64,000 nt of DNA. Origin: Polynucleobacter wuianus (GTDB lineage Bacteria > Pseudomonadota > Gammaproteobacteria > Burkholderiales > Burkholderiaceae). A program made the position numbers and the translations under genes. The notes under the pieces are model-generated. The model was not told where the DNA came from. It ran no database searches and saw nothing but the letters and a program-made list of their open reading frames with translations. Positions within the stretch are counted from its first letter, which is position 1; each line of letters begins with the position of its first letter. Positions 1 to 7,481 of the stretch are shown here, piece by piece. Where the stretch lies: the NCBI RefSeq assembly GCF_001659725.1, contig NZ_CP015922.1:1364001-1428000 (forward strand), read 5' to 3'.

Positions 1-284
1 GCAAAAGAATTTGGGGCTTCAAATGTGAGATTAGTATTAAACGCTGGGGTAATTGAACTGTGCATTACACAATATGGACAGGGCTGCACTTGATTGGCGG
101 CATCTTGTTCATCGCCCTGCACATCAATTTGCATCTTGCTACCGTCAACCGAACAAATTTCCATAGCAAAACCGTGACCACCCTTCGCAAGCGAGACCGC
201 CTGCGAAACTGCTGGGGCGAGTGCGCTCATTGCAATGGCTGCAGCTGCAATCCAGTGAATAAGGCGGTTTTTAGAGAATTTCAT
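1..284 (-). CDS. DUF2946-like exported protein (3' end outside the window)
   Basis: The reading frame starts at ATG 284-282 on the minus strand and runs off the left edge after 94 codons. The N-terminus (MKFSKNRLIHWIAAAAIAMS) is a basic stretch followed by a hydrophobic core, so a Sec signal peptide is likely. It is followed by an I-C-S-x-D-G segment and by CPYCVMHS. An ICxxxG segment followed by a CPxC/H cluster is typical of DUF2946 proteins, which often sit near copper or TonB-linked genes; this link is family knowledge and no copper gene is visible here. Function is unknown. A bidirectional hairpin separates it from oxlT. The Cys/His pattern suggests metal binding, which is an inference. 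Confidence 0.6.
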   Translation of the reverse strand, partial: MKFSKNRLIHWIAAAAIAMSALAPAVSQAVSLAKGGHGFAMEICSVDGSKMQIDVQGDEQDAANQVQPCPYCVMHSSITPAFNTNLTFEAPNSF

Positions 285-310
285 CACAGACGCATTTTAT
301 CTGATCAAAT

Positions 311-352
311 AAAAAAGGGGTCCGTAAAAAAGGGGTCCGAAGACCCCTTTTC
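311..352. terminator. Bidirectional intrinsic terminator
   Basis: GGGGTC (332-337) pairs with GACCCC (342-347) across a CGAA loop, flanked by an A-run on one side and TTTT on the other, so it can end transcripts from either side. It serves oxlT on the minus strand. The segment AAAAAAGGGGTCCG occurs twice in tandem (311-324 and 326-339), so the left arm of the hairpin is duplicated. Confidence 0.75.
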
Positions 353-376
353 TTGGGCTTTTAACCTGAATTACAT

Positions 377-1633
377 TCAAGCAGAACGCTCGATGAGTTT
401 GCGACGCATTGGACGCAATACAAACCAAGCCAAGATTGCAGCAGTTCCGTTCAAGAAACTTGCAACCCAGAAAACCGCTTCCCAACCACCAGTCATTGTC
501 ACCAATACGCTGGACAAAGGCACTAACAATGAAGCTGTCCCTTTAGCTGTGTAGAGAAGACCTGCGTTACCAGCAGCATAGGTTGAACCGAATGTATCTG
601 CATTAGTTGATGGGAACAAACTATAGATCTCACCCCATGCAAAGAACACTAAACCAGTCAACAGAACAAACATCACAGGATCACGACCGAGGTAGTACAA
701 ACCCAGAATACCTAAGCACTCAAATGTGAAGCAAAGGGTCATTGTCTGTTCGCGACCAATCTTGTCAGATACCCAACCGAAGAATGGACGGGTTAAGCCG
801 TTCAATACACGGTCAACTGTCAATGCAAATGTCAATGCAGGCAATGCCAATCCCATCAAGCTCACTGTTACGCCAGCAATTTGGAAGTCTTTAGCAATTG
901 GGCCTAACTGTGCAGTAGCCATCAAGCCACCAGCAGCAACCATCACGAACATCACGTACATGATCCAGAACACTGGCTGCTTAACCATTTCCATTGGACG
1001 GAAGTCTTTACGAGTCTGAACAACGGCAGCCTTAGCTGTAGTGATCGCGCTCTTGATAGGCTTAGAGAGCAACAAGCTTAGGACCACAACGATTGCACCT
1101 TGCCAAATACCAAAGTACCAGAACGCATCTTGGTAGCCTTGATTAGCAATCATGTTAGCAATTGGAATCACAGTCAATGCAGAGCCAGCACCGAAGCCTG
1201 CTGCAGTCATACCAGCAGCTAAACCACGACGATCTGGGAACCACTTGAGCGCATTACCTACGCAAGTACCATAAACAGCACCTGCGCCGACACCGCTCAC
1301 AGCAGCTGCAACGTACAACATAGTTAAGGTATCAGCATGAGCATTCATCATCCAACCAATACCGCACAAGATGCCGCCAAAGAATACTACTGGGCGTGGG
1401 CCAAATTTATCAACGAGGTAGCCCTCGATTGGCACCAACCAAGTTTCGGTCAATACGAAAATGGTGAATGCAACCTGAATCGCTGCACGTCCCCATCCAA
1501 ACTTCGCATCAATTGGGTTTACGAATAAAGTCCAACCGTATTGCAAGTTTGCAATCATCGACATACAGATAATGCCGATTAGTAGCTGAAACCAACGACC
1601 TCCTAAAGGCCCTGCAGTTTTCTCGCCGCTCAT
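377..1633 (-). CDS. oxlT: Oxalate/formate antiporter, MFS family
   Basis: An inner-membrane major facilitator protein of 418 residues, the usual length, with about 12 hydrophobic segments. It most resembles OxlT of Oxalobacter formigenes, which exchanges oxalate for formate. Shared features are the N-terminal GRWFQLL/QYGWTLFVNP region, the loop motif DKFGPRP, the motif LFPSTNADTFG, an arginine in TRPFFGWVSDKIGR (about residue 282) and a lysine in TAKGTAS (about residue 364). The last two correspond to the OxlT residues known to bind oxalate. The start follows a good AGGAG ribosome site. An Fnr-type box lies about 90 bp upstream. The gene stands alone, some 40 kb from the oxc/frc cluster that would use its substrate. 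Oxalate specificity is inferred from the residues and from that cluster; other carboxylates are possible. Confidence 0.88.
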   Translation of the reverse strand: MSGEKTAGPLGGRWFQLLIGIICMSMIANLQYGWTLFVNPIDAKFGWGRAAIQVAFTIFVLTETWLVPIEGYLVDKFGPRPVVFFGGILCGIGWMMNAHADTLTMLYVAAAVSGVGAGAVYGTCVGNALKWFPDRRGLAAGMTAAGFGAGSALTVIPIANMIANQGYQDAFWYFGIWQGAIVVVLSLLLSKPIKSAITTAKAAVVQTRKDFRPMEMVKQPVFWIMYVMFVMVAAGGLMATAQLGPIAKDFQIAGVTVSLMGLALPALTFALTVDRVLNGLTRPFFGWVSDKIGREQTMTLCFTFECLGILGLYYLGRDPVMFVLLTGLVFFAWGEIYSLFPSTNADTFGSTYAAGNAGLLYTAKGTASLLVPLSSVLVTMTGGWEAVFWVASFLNGTAAILAWFVLRPMRRKLIERSA

Positions 1634-1675
1634 CTTAAATCTCCTATTTTTTACTTTTTATAAATACTCATCAGT

Positions 1676-1688
1676 CCCAAAAATTGGG
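1676..1688. repeat. 13-bp palindrome upstream of oxlT
   Basis: CCCAAAAATTGGG is a perfect inverted repeat between the oxlT start codon and its Fnr-type box. The same core, as the 14-mer GCCCAATTTTTGGG, occurs upstream of the second frc gene (40859-40872). It would lie in the oxlT 5' untranslated region or at the transcription start. Function is unknown. Confidence 0.4.
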
Positions 1689-1695
1689 CTATCTG

Positions 1696-1737
1696 ATTTT
1701 TAAGCATTTACACAATGGACCTCTTGACACTAATCAA
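1696..1737 (-). promoter_or_regulatory. Fnr/Crp-type box and putative oxlT promoter
   Basis: TTGAC-ACTA-ATCAA (1724-1737) fits the Fnr-family consensus TTGAT-N4-ATCAA and is extended by matching C/G at its ends (CTTGA-N6-TCAAG). On the minus strand a weak -10 candidate, TAAAAA (1702-1697), begins 28 bases from the box centre. That is close to the 29 bases expected for class II activation. The same type of box lies upstream of oxc. Binding by the Crp/Fnr protein encoded at 44649-45266 is an inference. Confidence 0.55.
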
Positions 1738-1849
1738 GTTTTTCCCAAAACCTTACTAGTGAATACCCTCCCCATAACCCCATGATATTTGGGTCTATTG
1801 CACTTATCTGAGGCTTGTTCGCATAGCTTTGCGAGAATTTTTAGACAAA

Positions 1850-1876
1850 GAAAAAGCCACCCAAAGGTGGCTTTCT
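1850..1876 (-). terminator. Intrinsic terminator of the 35-residue small gene
   Basis: On the minus strand AAAGCCACC pairs with GGTGGCTTT across a four-base loop (stem positions 1853-1861 and 1866-1874), followed by TTTTTC. It lies 21 bases beyond the stop codon of the small open reading frame, which supports that frame being a separate transcript. Confidence 0.8.
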
Positions 1877-1896
1877 GGTTTGCGTAATTTTTAAAA

Positions 1897-2004
1897 TTAC
1901 ATGCCACGGTAAGCGCCGTCAAAATCATAATGACGAGCAGCTTGCTCTTGGCTAGTTTTGCTCTCAGTAAAAAGCTGGTTGATCATATTCAATAAAACAG
2001 TCAT
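1897..2004 (-). CDS. 35-residue small protein of unknown function
   Basis: A short frame starts at ATG 2004-2002, seven bases after a strong ribosome site (AAGGAG in TTAAGGAGATTCAAATG), and ends at TAA 1897-1899. A clear intrinsic terminator follows. The peptide begins MTVLLNMINQLFTESK and ends YDFDGAYRGM. The N-terminal half could form a short amphipathic helix, the middle is rich in Gln, Ala and Glu, and the end is aromatic and glycine-rich. I do not recognise a family. The tight unit of ribosome site, frame and terminator argues for real expression, perhaps at high level. It lies alone between oxlT and tRNA-Thr. Confidence 0.6.
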   Translation of the reverse strand: MTVLLNMINQLFTESKTSQEQAARHYDFDGAYRGM

Positions 2005-2169
2005 TTGAATCTCCTTAAGGGTTAATACCTAGAGTATAACCCTAATATTATTGCGATGCAACAGGAGGAAAATACCAAAATTCCTGGGAATTGAGTGATT
2101 CCTATTATCGTAAATCGTTGTTTTTATTGATTATTATTATTTTGATAGGTAATTTAGCCATGAATTAGC

Positions 2170-2245
2170 TGGTGCCGCTTGCCGGAATCGAACTGGCGAC
2201 CTTTTCATTACGAATGAACTGCTCTACCAACTGAGCTAAAGCGGC
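2170..2245 (-). tRNA. tRNA-Thr (anticodon CGU)
   Basis: On the minus strand the acceptor arms GCCGCTT and AAGCGGC pair. The D arm contains GCTCAGTTGGTAGAGC, the anticodon loop TTCGTAA gives anticodon CGU, and the T arm contains GGTTCGATTC-type sequence (CAGTTCGATTCCGG). The CCA end is encoded (2172-2170). It follows the DUF1854 gene by 15 bases on the same strand. Confidence 0.96.
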
Positions 2246-2260
2246 TTACCTCAACAAATT

Positions 2261-2731
2261 CTAGCGGAAACGGTCCAAAAGCTTTTTGCTGACTTTATCC
2301 AAAGCGGTAGAGTCTTTGATTAAAAACTGGAGGCCATTCGAGTCAGCGATTAATAGTGTATTGCCAGAAATTCGGCGAATATCTTCTTCACCCCTGAGGC
2401 GAATGCGAGTTGGGCCTCGATCGGTTTCGATATCCCAAATACTTGGGGTCGCAAATGTTGAGACCTTTGTAATTCTTTCAATCACAGGCATAAATTCACG
2501 CGCTGCTAATTCTTCTTCGATTAGTTGAAGTTCATTATTTGGAATTACAGCAACATCGGGATACCAAAATACTTCTTTGCCGGATTGATCCATGATACCA
2601 ATGCCAGCACTCGGCGATGTAATCGGAAAAGCTCGTACTGGATGAACGCCAATATGAGAGGCGCCTTTAGCATCTACAAACACTAAACGTCCAAGTGCAT
2701 CACGCATCAGTTGATGAGTAGCTTGCGTCAT
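2261..2731 (-). CDS. DUF1854 protein linked to cyanophycin metabolism
   Basis: A 156-residue soluble protein of the DUF1854 family. The family is found next to cyanophycin synthetases and is named for that association; its biochemical role is unknown. Visible features are an N-terminal segment with HPVRAFPI and SPSAGIGIMDQ, then a WYPD motif, and a C-terminal half with TPSIWDIETDRGPTRI and IRRISG. No catalytic motif or membrane segment is apparent. Its start codon overlaps the stop of the ABC transporter gene upstream by four bases, so the two are probably translationally coupled and may act together. It could be an accessory or regulatory subunit of that transporter, which is an inference. 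Confidence 0.85.
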   Translation of the reverse strand: MTQATHQLMRDALGRLVFVDAKGASHIGVHPVRAFPITSPSAGIGIMDQSGKEVFWYPDVAVIPNNELQLIEEELAAREFMPVIERITKVSTFATPSIWDIETDRGPTRIRLRGEEDIRRISGNTLLIADSNGLQFLIKDSTALDKVSKKLLDRFR

Positions 2732-5085
2732 ACTCCTCCCCCAATATTTTTTGCAACCGCTTGTAGTTTCTCGTCCTGTCGCTCTTCTTTAATTTTTTCT
2801 ACGCTCTCTTCTAAGCTCTCACCAATTGCGCCGCCTTCAACCAACTCAGCAGCATGACGTAACTGTGCTTGGTATAGGGCGTAGTAGGCCCCCTGAGCTT
2901 CCATCAATTGCTCATGAGAGCCGATCTCCACTATCTCGCCTTTATCCAATACTACCAAGCGGTCAGCCTTTCTGAGGGTTGAGAGACGGTGCGCAATCGC
3001 AATAGTTGTGCGGCCTTTAACCAAGTTATCTAATGCTCGCTGAATTTCTTTTTCAGTTGTTGTATCGACTGATGAGGTTGCTTCGTCCAAGATCAAAATG
3101 CTTGGATTAATTAAGAGTGCGCGCGCAATCGAGATACGCTGACGCTCACCGCCAGATAGAGATTGACCGCGCTCACCGACAAGTGAGTCATAACCTAATG
3201 GCAGACGCAGAATAAATTCATGGGCATGTGCAGCACGAGCTGCTTCGATAATTTCTTCACGAGTGGCATCAGGTTTGCCGTAAGCAATATTCTCTGCAAT
3301 CGTGCCAAAGAATAAAAATGGTTCTTGCAACACCAAGCCAATACATTTGCGATAGTCAGCAATTGCAATACTCCGAATATCGCGCCCATCTAGAGCAATA
3401 GATCCAGAACTCACATCATAAAAACGGCAAATCAAGTTCACCAAAGTGCTCTTACCTGAACCGCTATGCCCCACCAAGCCAATCATCTCGCCTGGAGCAA
3501 TGTCTAAATCAATGCCTTTGGATACTGCGCGGTTACCGTACCGGAAACCTACGCCACGCATTGAGATACGACCTTGCACTGGGCCAAGAAGTGCTGGGTT
3601 GATAGGCTCAGGGACGCTGGAGACGTGATCCAAAATATCAAAGATGCGCTTAGCACCAGCGGCTGCTTTTTGAGTGTGCGACACAATACGACTCATCGAA
3701 TCTAAGCGCACATAAAAACGACCGATATATGCCAGGAATGCAATCAATACGCCAACAGTCACTTTTTGATGCGCGACCTGCCAAATACCAAAGCCCCACA
3801 CAACCAATAAACCGGTTTCGGTAAGTAGTGTTACGGTTGGTGAAAATAATCCCCAAACACGATTCACGCGATCATTAATTTGTAGGTTGTGTTTATTCGA
3901 ATCGACAAAACGTTTGAGCTCACGGTCTTCTTGAGCAAACGCCTTGACCACACGAATACCTGGAATCGTATCGGCCAAAATATTGGTGACTTCAGACCAA
4001 ATACGATCGATCTTCTCAAAACCAAAACGCAAACGATCACGCACTACATGGATCATCCACACAATAAAGGGCAATGGCGCCAAGGTAACTAAGGCCAACA
4101 GCGGATCAATCGATACCAAGATGGCTGCAGTCATGGTGATCATCAAAACGTCGGTCGCAAAATCAAGCGCATACAGGGACAGGAAGACGCAGATACGATC
4201 GGTCTCTGCACCGATACGCGCGATCAAGTCACCGGTACGTTTACCACCGAAATACTCTAGAGAGAGTTTTAGTAAATGTTCAAACGTGGTGTTGCGCAAG
4301 TCCGCGCCGATTCGCTCACTCACCAGCGCAAGTAAGTAGGTCTTCCACCAACCTAAGCCCCAGGCAATAATGGCAGCACCAAAGAGCGCCAATAAATATT
4401 TAGTTGCTAAATGAAAATCAATTGGATTGCCACGCTCATACGGAATCAAAACATGATCCATCAAAGGCATAGTGAGATACGGCGGTATTAATGTTGCACC
4501 AGTTGATAGCAGTGTTAACACGAAGCCAAGTAACAATTGGTTTTTATAAGGCTTGGCAAAACGCCAGAGTTTGAACAAAGTCCAAGTAGATGGCGGCTTC
4601 TCATCTTCGGGATCACAAGTTGGACACACATCCGAATTTGCTGGCTTAGGACTTAAGCAAACTGGACAAATCTGTTTGTCGTACTCGCTTACCTCAGCCT
4701 CGTTGCGCTCTTCACCCCGAGTCAGCTGTCTAAAACTTGACTGCAAACGCAAAATCTGTGGATTGACTGCTAAGGTGAAATACCAAACTCGCTTTAAAGA
4801 ATCGGCAGATTCAAGCTTTAAATGACCAACGCCAGCATGATCTCCATGAATCAGATGTTCTCTGGTGCTAATGGGCCAGGATTGAAATTGCTGGCCATCA
4901 GTCCAAAACAAGCCTTGCTCAGTCAGCATCAAGAGGCTTTTTTCAAAGCGTAAGTCGGCATCAAGATCTAGCTCAACCCAAGCCAGAACTGCCTCTAAGC
5001 TCTTAACAGGGGAATTTTCACCCCCAAGAATAGCCTGCCAATGGCTTGGCAGCGCAGGGGCAAAAGGTAGGATGGCTGGCTTCAT
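2728..5085 (-). CDS. Cyanophycin-associated ABC transporter, fused permease and ATPase
   Basis: A 785-residue half-transporter. Residues 1-170 form an unusual soluble domain ending in a zinc-ribbon-like pair (CPVC ... CPTC, about 140-158). About residues 180-470 form the six-helix exporter domain. The ATPase follows, with Walker A GHSGSGKST (near 540), signature LSGGERQR (near 645) and Walker B ILILDEATSS (near 665). The C-terminus is charged. It probably works as a homodimer in the inner membrane. The cargo is unknown. Its position facing the cyanophycin synthetases and its coupling to the DUF1854 gene suggest a role in cyanophycin or arginine/aspartate-peptide handling, which is an inference. 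AAGG sits just ahead of the ATG. About 200 bp separate it from the divergent synthetase gene, enough for two promoters. Confidence 0.88.
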   Translation of the reverse strand: MKPAILPFAPALPSHWQAILGGENSPVKSLEAVLAWVELDLDADLRFEKSLLMLTEQGLFWTDGQQFQSWPISTREHLIHGDHAGVGHLKLESADSLKRVWYFTLAVNPQILRLQSSFRQLTRGEERNEAEVSEYDKQICPVCLSPKPANSDVCPTCDPEDEKPPSTWTLFKLWRFAKPYKNQLLLGFVLTLLSTGATLIPPYLTMPLMDHVLIPYERGNPIDFHLATKYLLALFGAAIIAWGLGWWKTYLLALVSERIGADLRNTTFEHLLKLSLEYFGGKRTGDLIARIGAETDRICVFLSLYALDFATDVLMITMTAAILVSIDPLLALVTLAPLPFIVWMIHVVRDRLRFGFEKIDRIWSEVTNILADTIPGIRVVKAFAQEDRELKRFVDSNKHNLQINDRVNRVWGLFSPTVTLLTETGLLVVWGFGIWQVAHQKVTVGVLIAFLAYIGRFYVRLDSMSRIVSHTQKAAAGAKRIFDILDHVSSVPEPINPALLGPVQGRISMRGVGFRYGNRAVSKGIDLDIAPGEMIGLVGHSGSGKSTLVNLICRFYDVSSGSIALDGRDIRSIAIADYRKCIGLVLQEPFLFFGTIAENIAYGKPDATREEIIEAARAAHAHEFILRLPLGYDSLVGERGQSLSGGERQRISIARALLINPSILILDEATSSVDTTTEKEIQRALDNLVKGRTTIAIAHRLSTLRKADRLVVLDKGEIVEIGSHEQLMEAQGAYYALYQAQLRHAAELVEGGAIGESLEESVEKIKEERQDEKLQAVAKNIGGGV

Positions 5086-5288
5086 TAACCTTAAAAGTAT
5101 AGTGGAGCTGGATTTTTTAGATTTATTGCTACTGTCAACTTTAAGGGGTAGAAAACCGTTAAATTAGCGATGTAGTCCTTTTTATGTATTTTTGTAATTT
5201 TTGTGGATTTTCAATAAAACTAGAAACTGAGAGACAGTCAACCGCGTCGACCCTCAAAACCTGGCGCTGACCCCTCGCAATACCTTAA

Positions 5289-7481
5289 ATGCCCCAATTA
5301 CTAGATAAATCCATCGAGATCCTGAGTGTTAAGCATCTCCGTGGCCCCAATATGTGGACTTACCATCCCGTCATTGAGGTTTGGATTGATATTGGGGATC
5401 TAGAAGACTATCCATCCAATCTCATTCCCGGCTTTTATGACCGCTTGGTCAAAGCCCTTCCTAGCCTCATTGAACATCGCTGTAGTTATGGTGAGACAGG
5501 TGGCTTCCTCAAACGTGTTGAGGAAGGCACTTGGCCTGCTCACATCATGGAGCATCTCACGCTTGAGTTACAAAATCTTGCGGGCATTCCTGGTGGATTT
5601 GGAAAAGCGCGTGACGGTGATCGTCGCAGCGTATACAAAGTCATGGTCAGCGCAATCAATGAAGAAGTGACTCTGACAGCATTAAAATATGCACGTGATC
5701 TTTATCTCGCTCTTGCCCAAGATACACAAGATTGTGTTGCTTTAGTTCAAGATATTGTCGAAAAGCTGCGCGACCTTGGCGATGATTTATTGCTCGGCCC
5801 TAGTACCGCCTGTATTGTTAATGCGGCTGAAGAGCGCGGCATTCCCTCTATTCGTTTATCTGAAGGTAATCTGGTGCAACTAGGCTACGGTGCTAAACAA
5901 CGCCGTATCTGGACAGCAGAAACAGACCAAACCAGCGCGATCGCTGAAACCATCTCTAGGGATAAAGACCTCACAAAGAGCTTATTACGTAGCGCTGGTG
6001 TTCCAACCCCAGAAGGCAGAACCGTTACCAGTCCTGATGACGCTTGGGAAGCGGCGCAAGATATTGGTTTGCCAGTAGTTGTTAAGCCAATCGATGGTAA
6101 CCACGGTCGCGGTGTTTTTATTAACCTCTATACCCAAAAAGAAATTGAAGCTGCTTATGCAGTAGCAATTAATGAAGGTAGTGAAGTGTTAGTGGAGCGT
6201 CATATTGTTGGCGATGAACACCGTTTACTGGTAGTTGGTAATAAAGTTGTTGCTGCTGCCAAAGGTGAAACCGTATGGGTCACTGGTGATGGCAAACACA
6301 CCGTTCAAGAATTGATTCAGATTCAGATTAATTCTGATCCACGTCGCGGCACTGCTGAAGAACATCCTCTCAATCCCGTGCGCATTGATTCTGCGGTGGA
6401 GCTTGAACTTGCTCGTCAACAACTCACTGGTGCAAGTATCCCCGCAGTTGACCATAAAGTGTTAATTCAGAGTAATGGCAACGTGGCGTTTGATGTGACC
6501 GACTTAGTACATCCCGATGTTGCTAGCCAAGTCGCCTTAGCGGCACGTGTTGTTGGCTTAGAAATTGCTGGTGTTGACTTAGTAGCTCAAGATATTAGCC
6601 GTCCTCTTGCAGAACAAAATGCGGCAATCGTGGAAGTGAATGCTGGCCCAGGCCTTCTCATGCATCTCAAACCTGCGAGTGGTAAGCCTCAGCCCGTTGG
6701 TAAAGAGATTGCAAATCACCTCTTTCCCGCGGGCGCTGACTTCCGCGTTCCATTAGTCGGCATTTGCGGTGAAAGCGGTAAAACGCCTGTTGCTGAAATG
6801 GTTGCCCACTTCCTGCGCCTCACCAATGTCTACGTTGGCTTGTCTTGTAGCAAAGGTTTATTTTTTGGTAATCGTGCCATCCCCAACACCAACGCATCTA
6901 ATTGGGAAAACGCCCGTCGCACTTTACTCAATCGCGCTGTAGAAGCAGCTGTGATTGAAAACAATCACCTCTCTATGTTAATCGAAGGCTTAGCATACGA
7001 TCGCTGCCAAGTTGGAGTTGTACTCAATGTGGACCATAAAGCAAACTTTCCTCAATACGCGATCTACGATGAAGATCAAGTCTTTAGTATTGTTCGCACC
7101 CAAATTGACGTAGTTCTACCTACTGGTGTTGGCGTTCTCAATGCAGATGATCCAATGTGCGTTCAGATGGCCGAACTCTGTGATGGTCAGGTGATCTTCT
7201 TTAGCGAGAATCCTGACTCTGAAGTTGTTAAGACCCACCTACAAAATGGTGGTCGCGTTGTACTCGTTGGTAAACAGCAAATTACCCTGAAGTCTGGCAA
7301 GCTGGATCAGAAATCCATCCCGATGCCTCGACACTCCGAAGCCAGCAGTGCTTCGCCATGGAAGGCCATGAACCTGGGCGCCGCCATTGCTGCTGCATGG
7401 GCTTTGGATATTCCGTTTAATGTTATTGAAGCTGGTGCAGAAACCTTTGTACCAGACGCTACAAACACGATAGGGGCTTAA
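5289..7481 (+). CDS. cphA': Cyanophycin synthetase-like protein lacking the C-terminal Mur ligase domain
   Basis: A 730-residue relative of cyanophycin synthetase. It has the CphA N-terminal domain (LRGPNMWTYHPVIEV at the start), an ATP-grasp domain at about 200-470 (VVKPIDGNHGRGV, EVNAGPGLLMHLKP) and a Mur-ligase central domain from about 485. The usual P-loop GTNGKTT is altered to GESGKTP. The protein stops about where its neighbour enters the C-terminal Mur ligase domain, so that whole domain is missing. ATP-grasp adds aspartate to the backbone in CphA and the Mur part adds arginine. This paralogue may keep only the first activity, use another primer, or partner the full enzyme; these are inferences. 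The stop codon abuts the TTG start of cphA, so the pair is one operon. No clear ribosome site precedes its ATG. Confidence 0.88.
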   Translation: MPQLLDKSIEILSVKHLRGPNMWTYHPVIEVWIDIGDLEDYPSNLIPGFYDRLVKALPSLIEHRCSYGETGGFLKRVEEGTWPAHIMEHLTLELQNLAGIPGGFGKARDGDRRSVYKVMVSAINEEVTLTALKYARDLYLALAQDTQDCVALVQDIVEKLRDLGDDLLLGPSTACIVNAAEERGIPSIRLSEGNLVQLGYGAKQRRIWTAETDQTSAIAETISRDKDLTKSLLRSAGVPTPEGRTVTSPDDAWEAAQDIGLPVVVKPIDGNHGRGVFINLYTQKEIEAAYAVAINEGSEVLVERHIVGDEHRLLVVGNKVVAAAKGETVWVTGDGKHTVQELIQIQINSDPRRGTAEEHPLNPVRIDSAVELELARQQLTGASIPAVDHKVLIQSNGNVAFDVTDLVHPDVASQVALAARVVGLEIAGVDLVAQDISRPLAEQNAAIVEVNAGPGLLMHLKPASGKPQPVGKEIANHLFPAGADFRVPLVGICGESGKTPVAEMVAHFLRLTNVYVGLSCSKGLFFGNRAIPNTNASNWENARRTLLNRAVEAAVIENNHLSMLIEGLAYDRCQVGVVLNVDHKANFPQYAIYDEDQVFSIVRTQIDVVLPTGVGVLNADDPMCVQMAELCDGQVIFFSENPDSEVVKTHLQNGGRVVLVGKQQITLKSGKLDQKSIPMPRHSEASSASPWKAMNLGAAIAAAWALDIPFNVIEAGAETFVPDATNTIGA

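Noticed and set aside
60..554. Open frame of 164 codons on the plus strand at the left edge
   Set aside because: It lies antisense to the DUF2946 gene and to the end of oxlT, spans the terminator, and has a composition typical of a shadow frame.
1734..1928. Open frame of 64 codons on the minus strand overlapping the small gene
   Set aside because: It reads through the terminator of the 35-residue gene in another frame and lacks a ribosome site.
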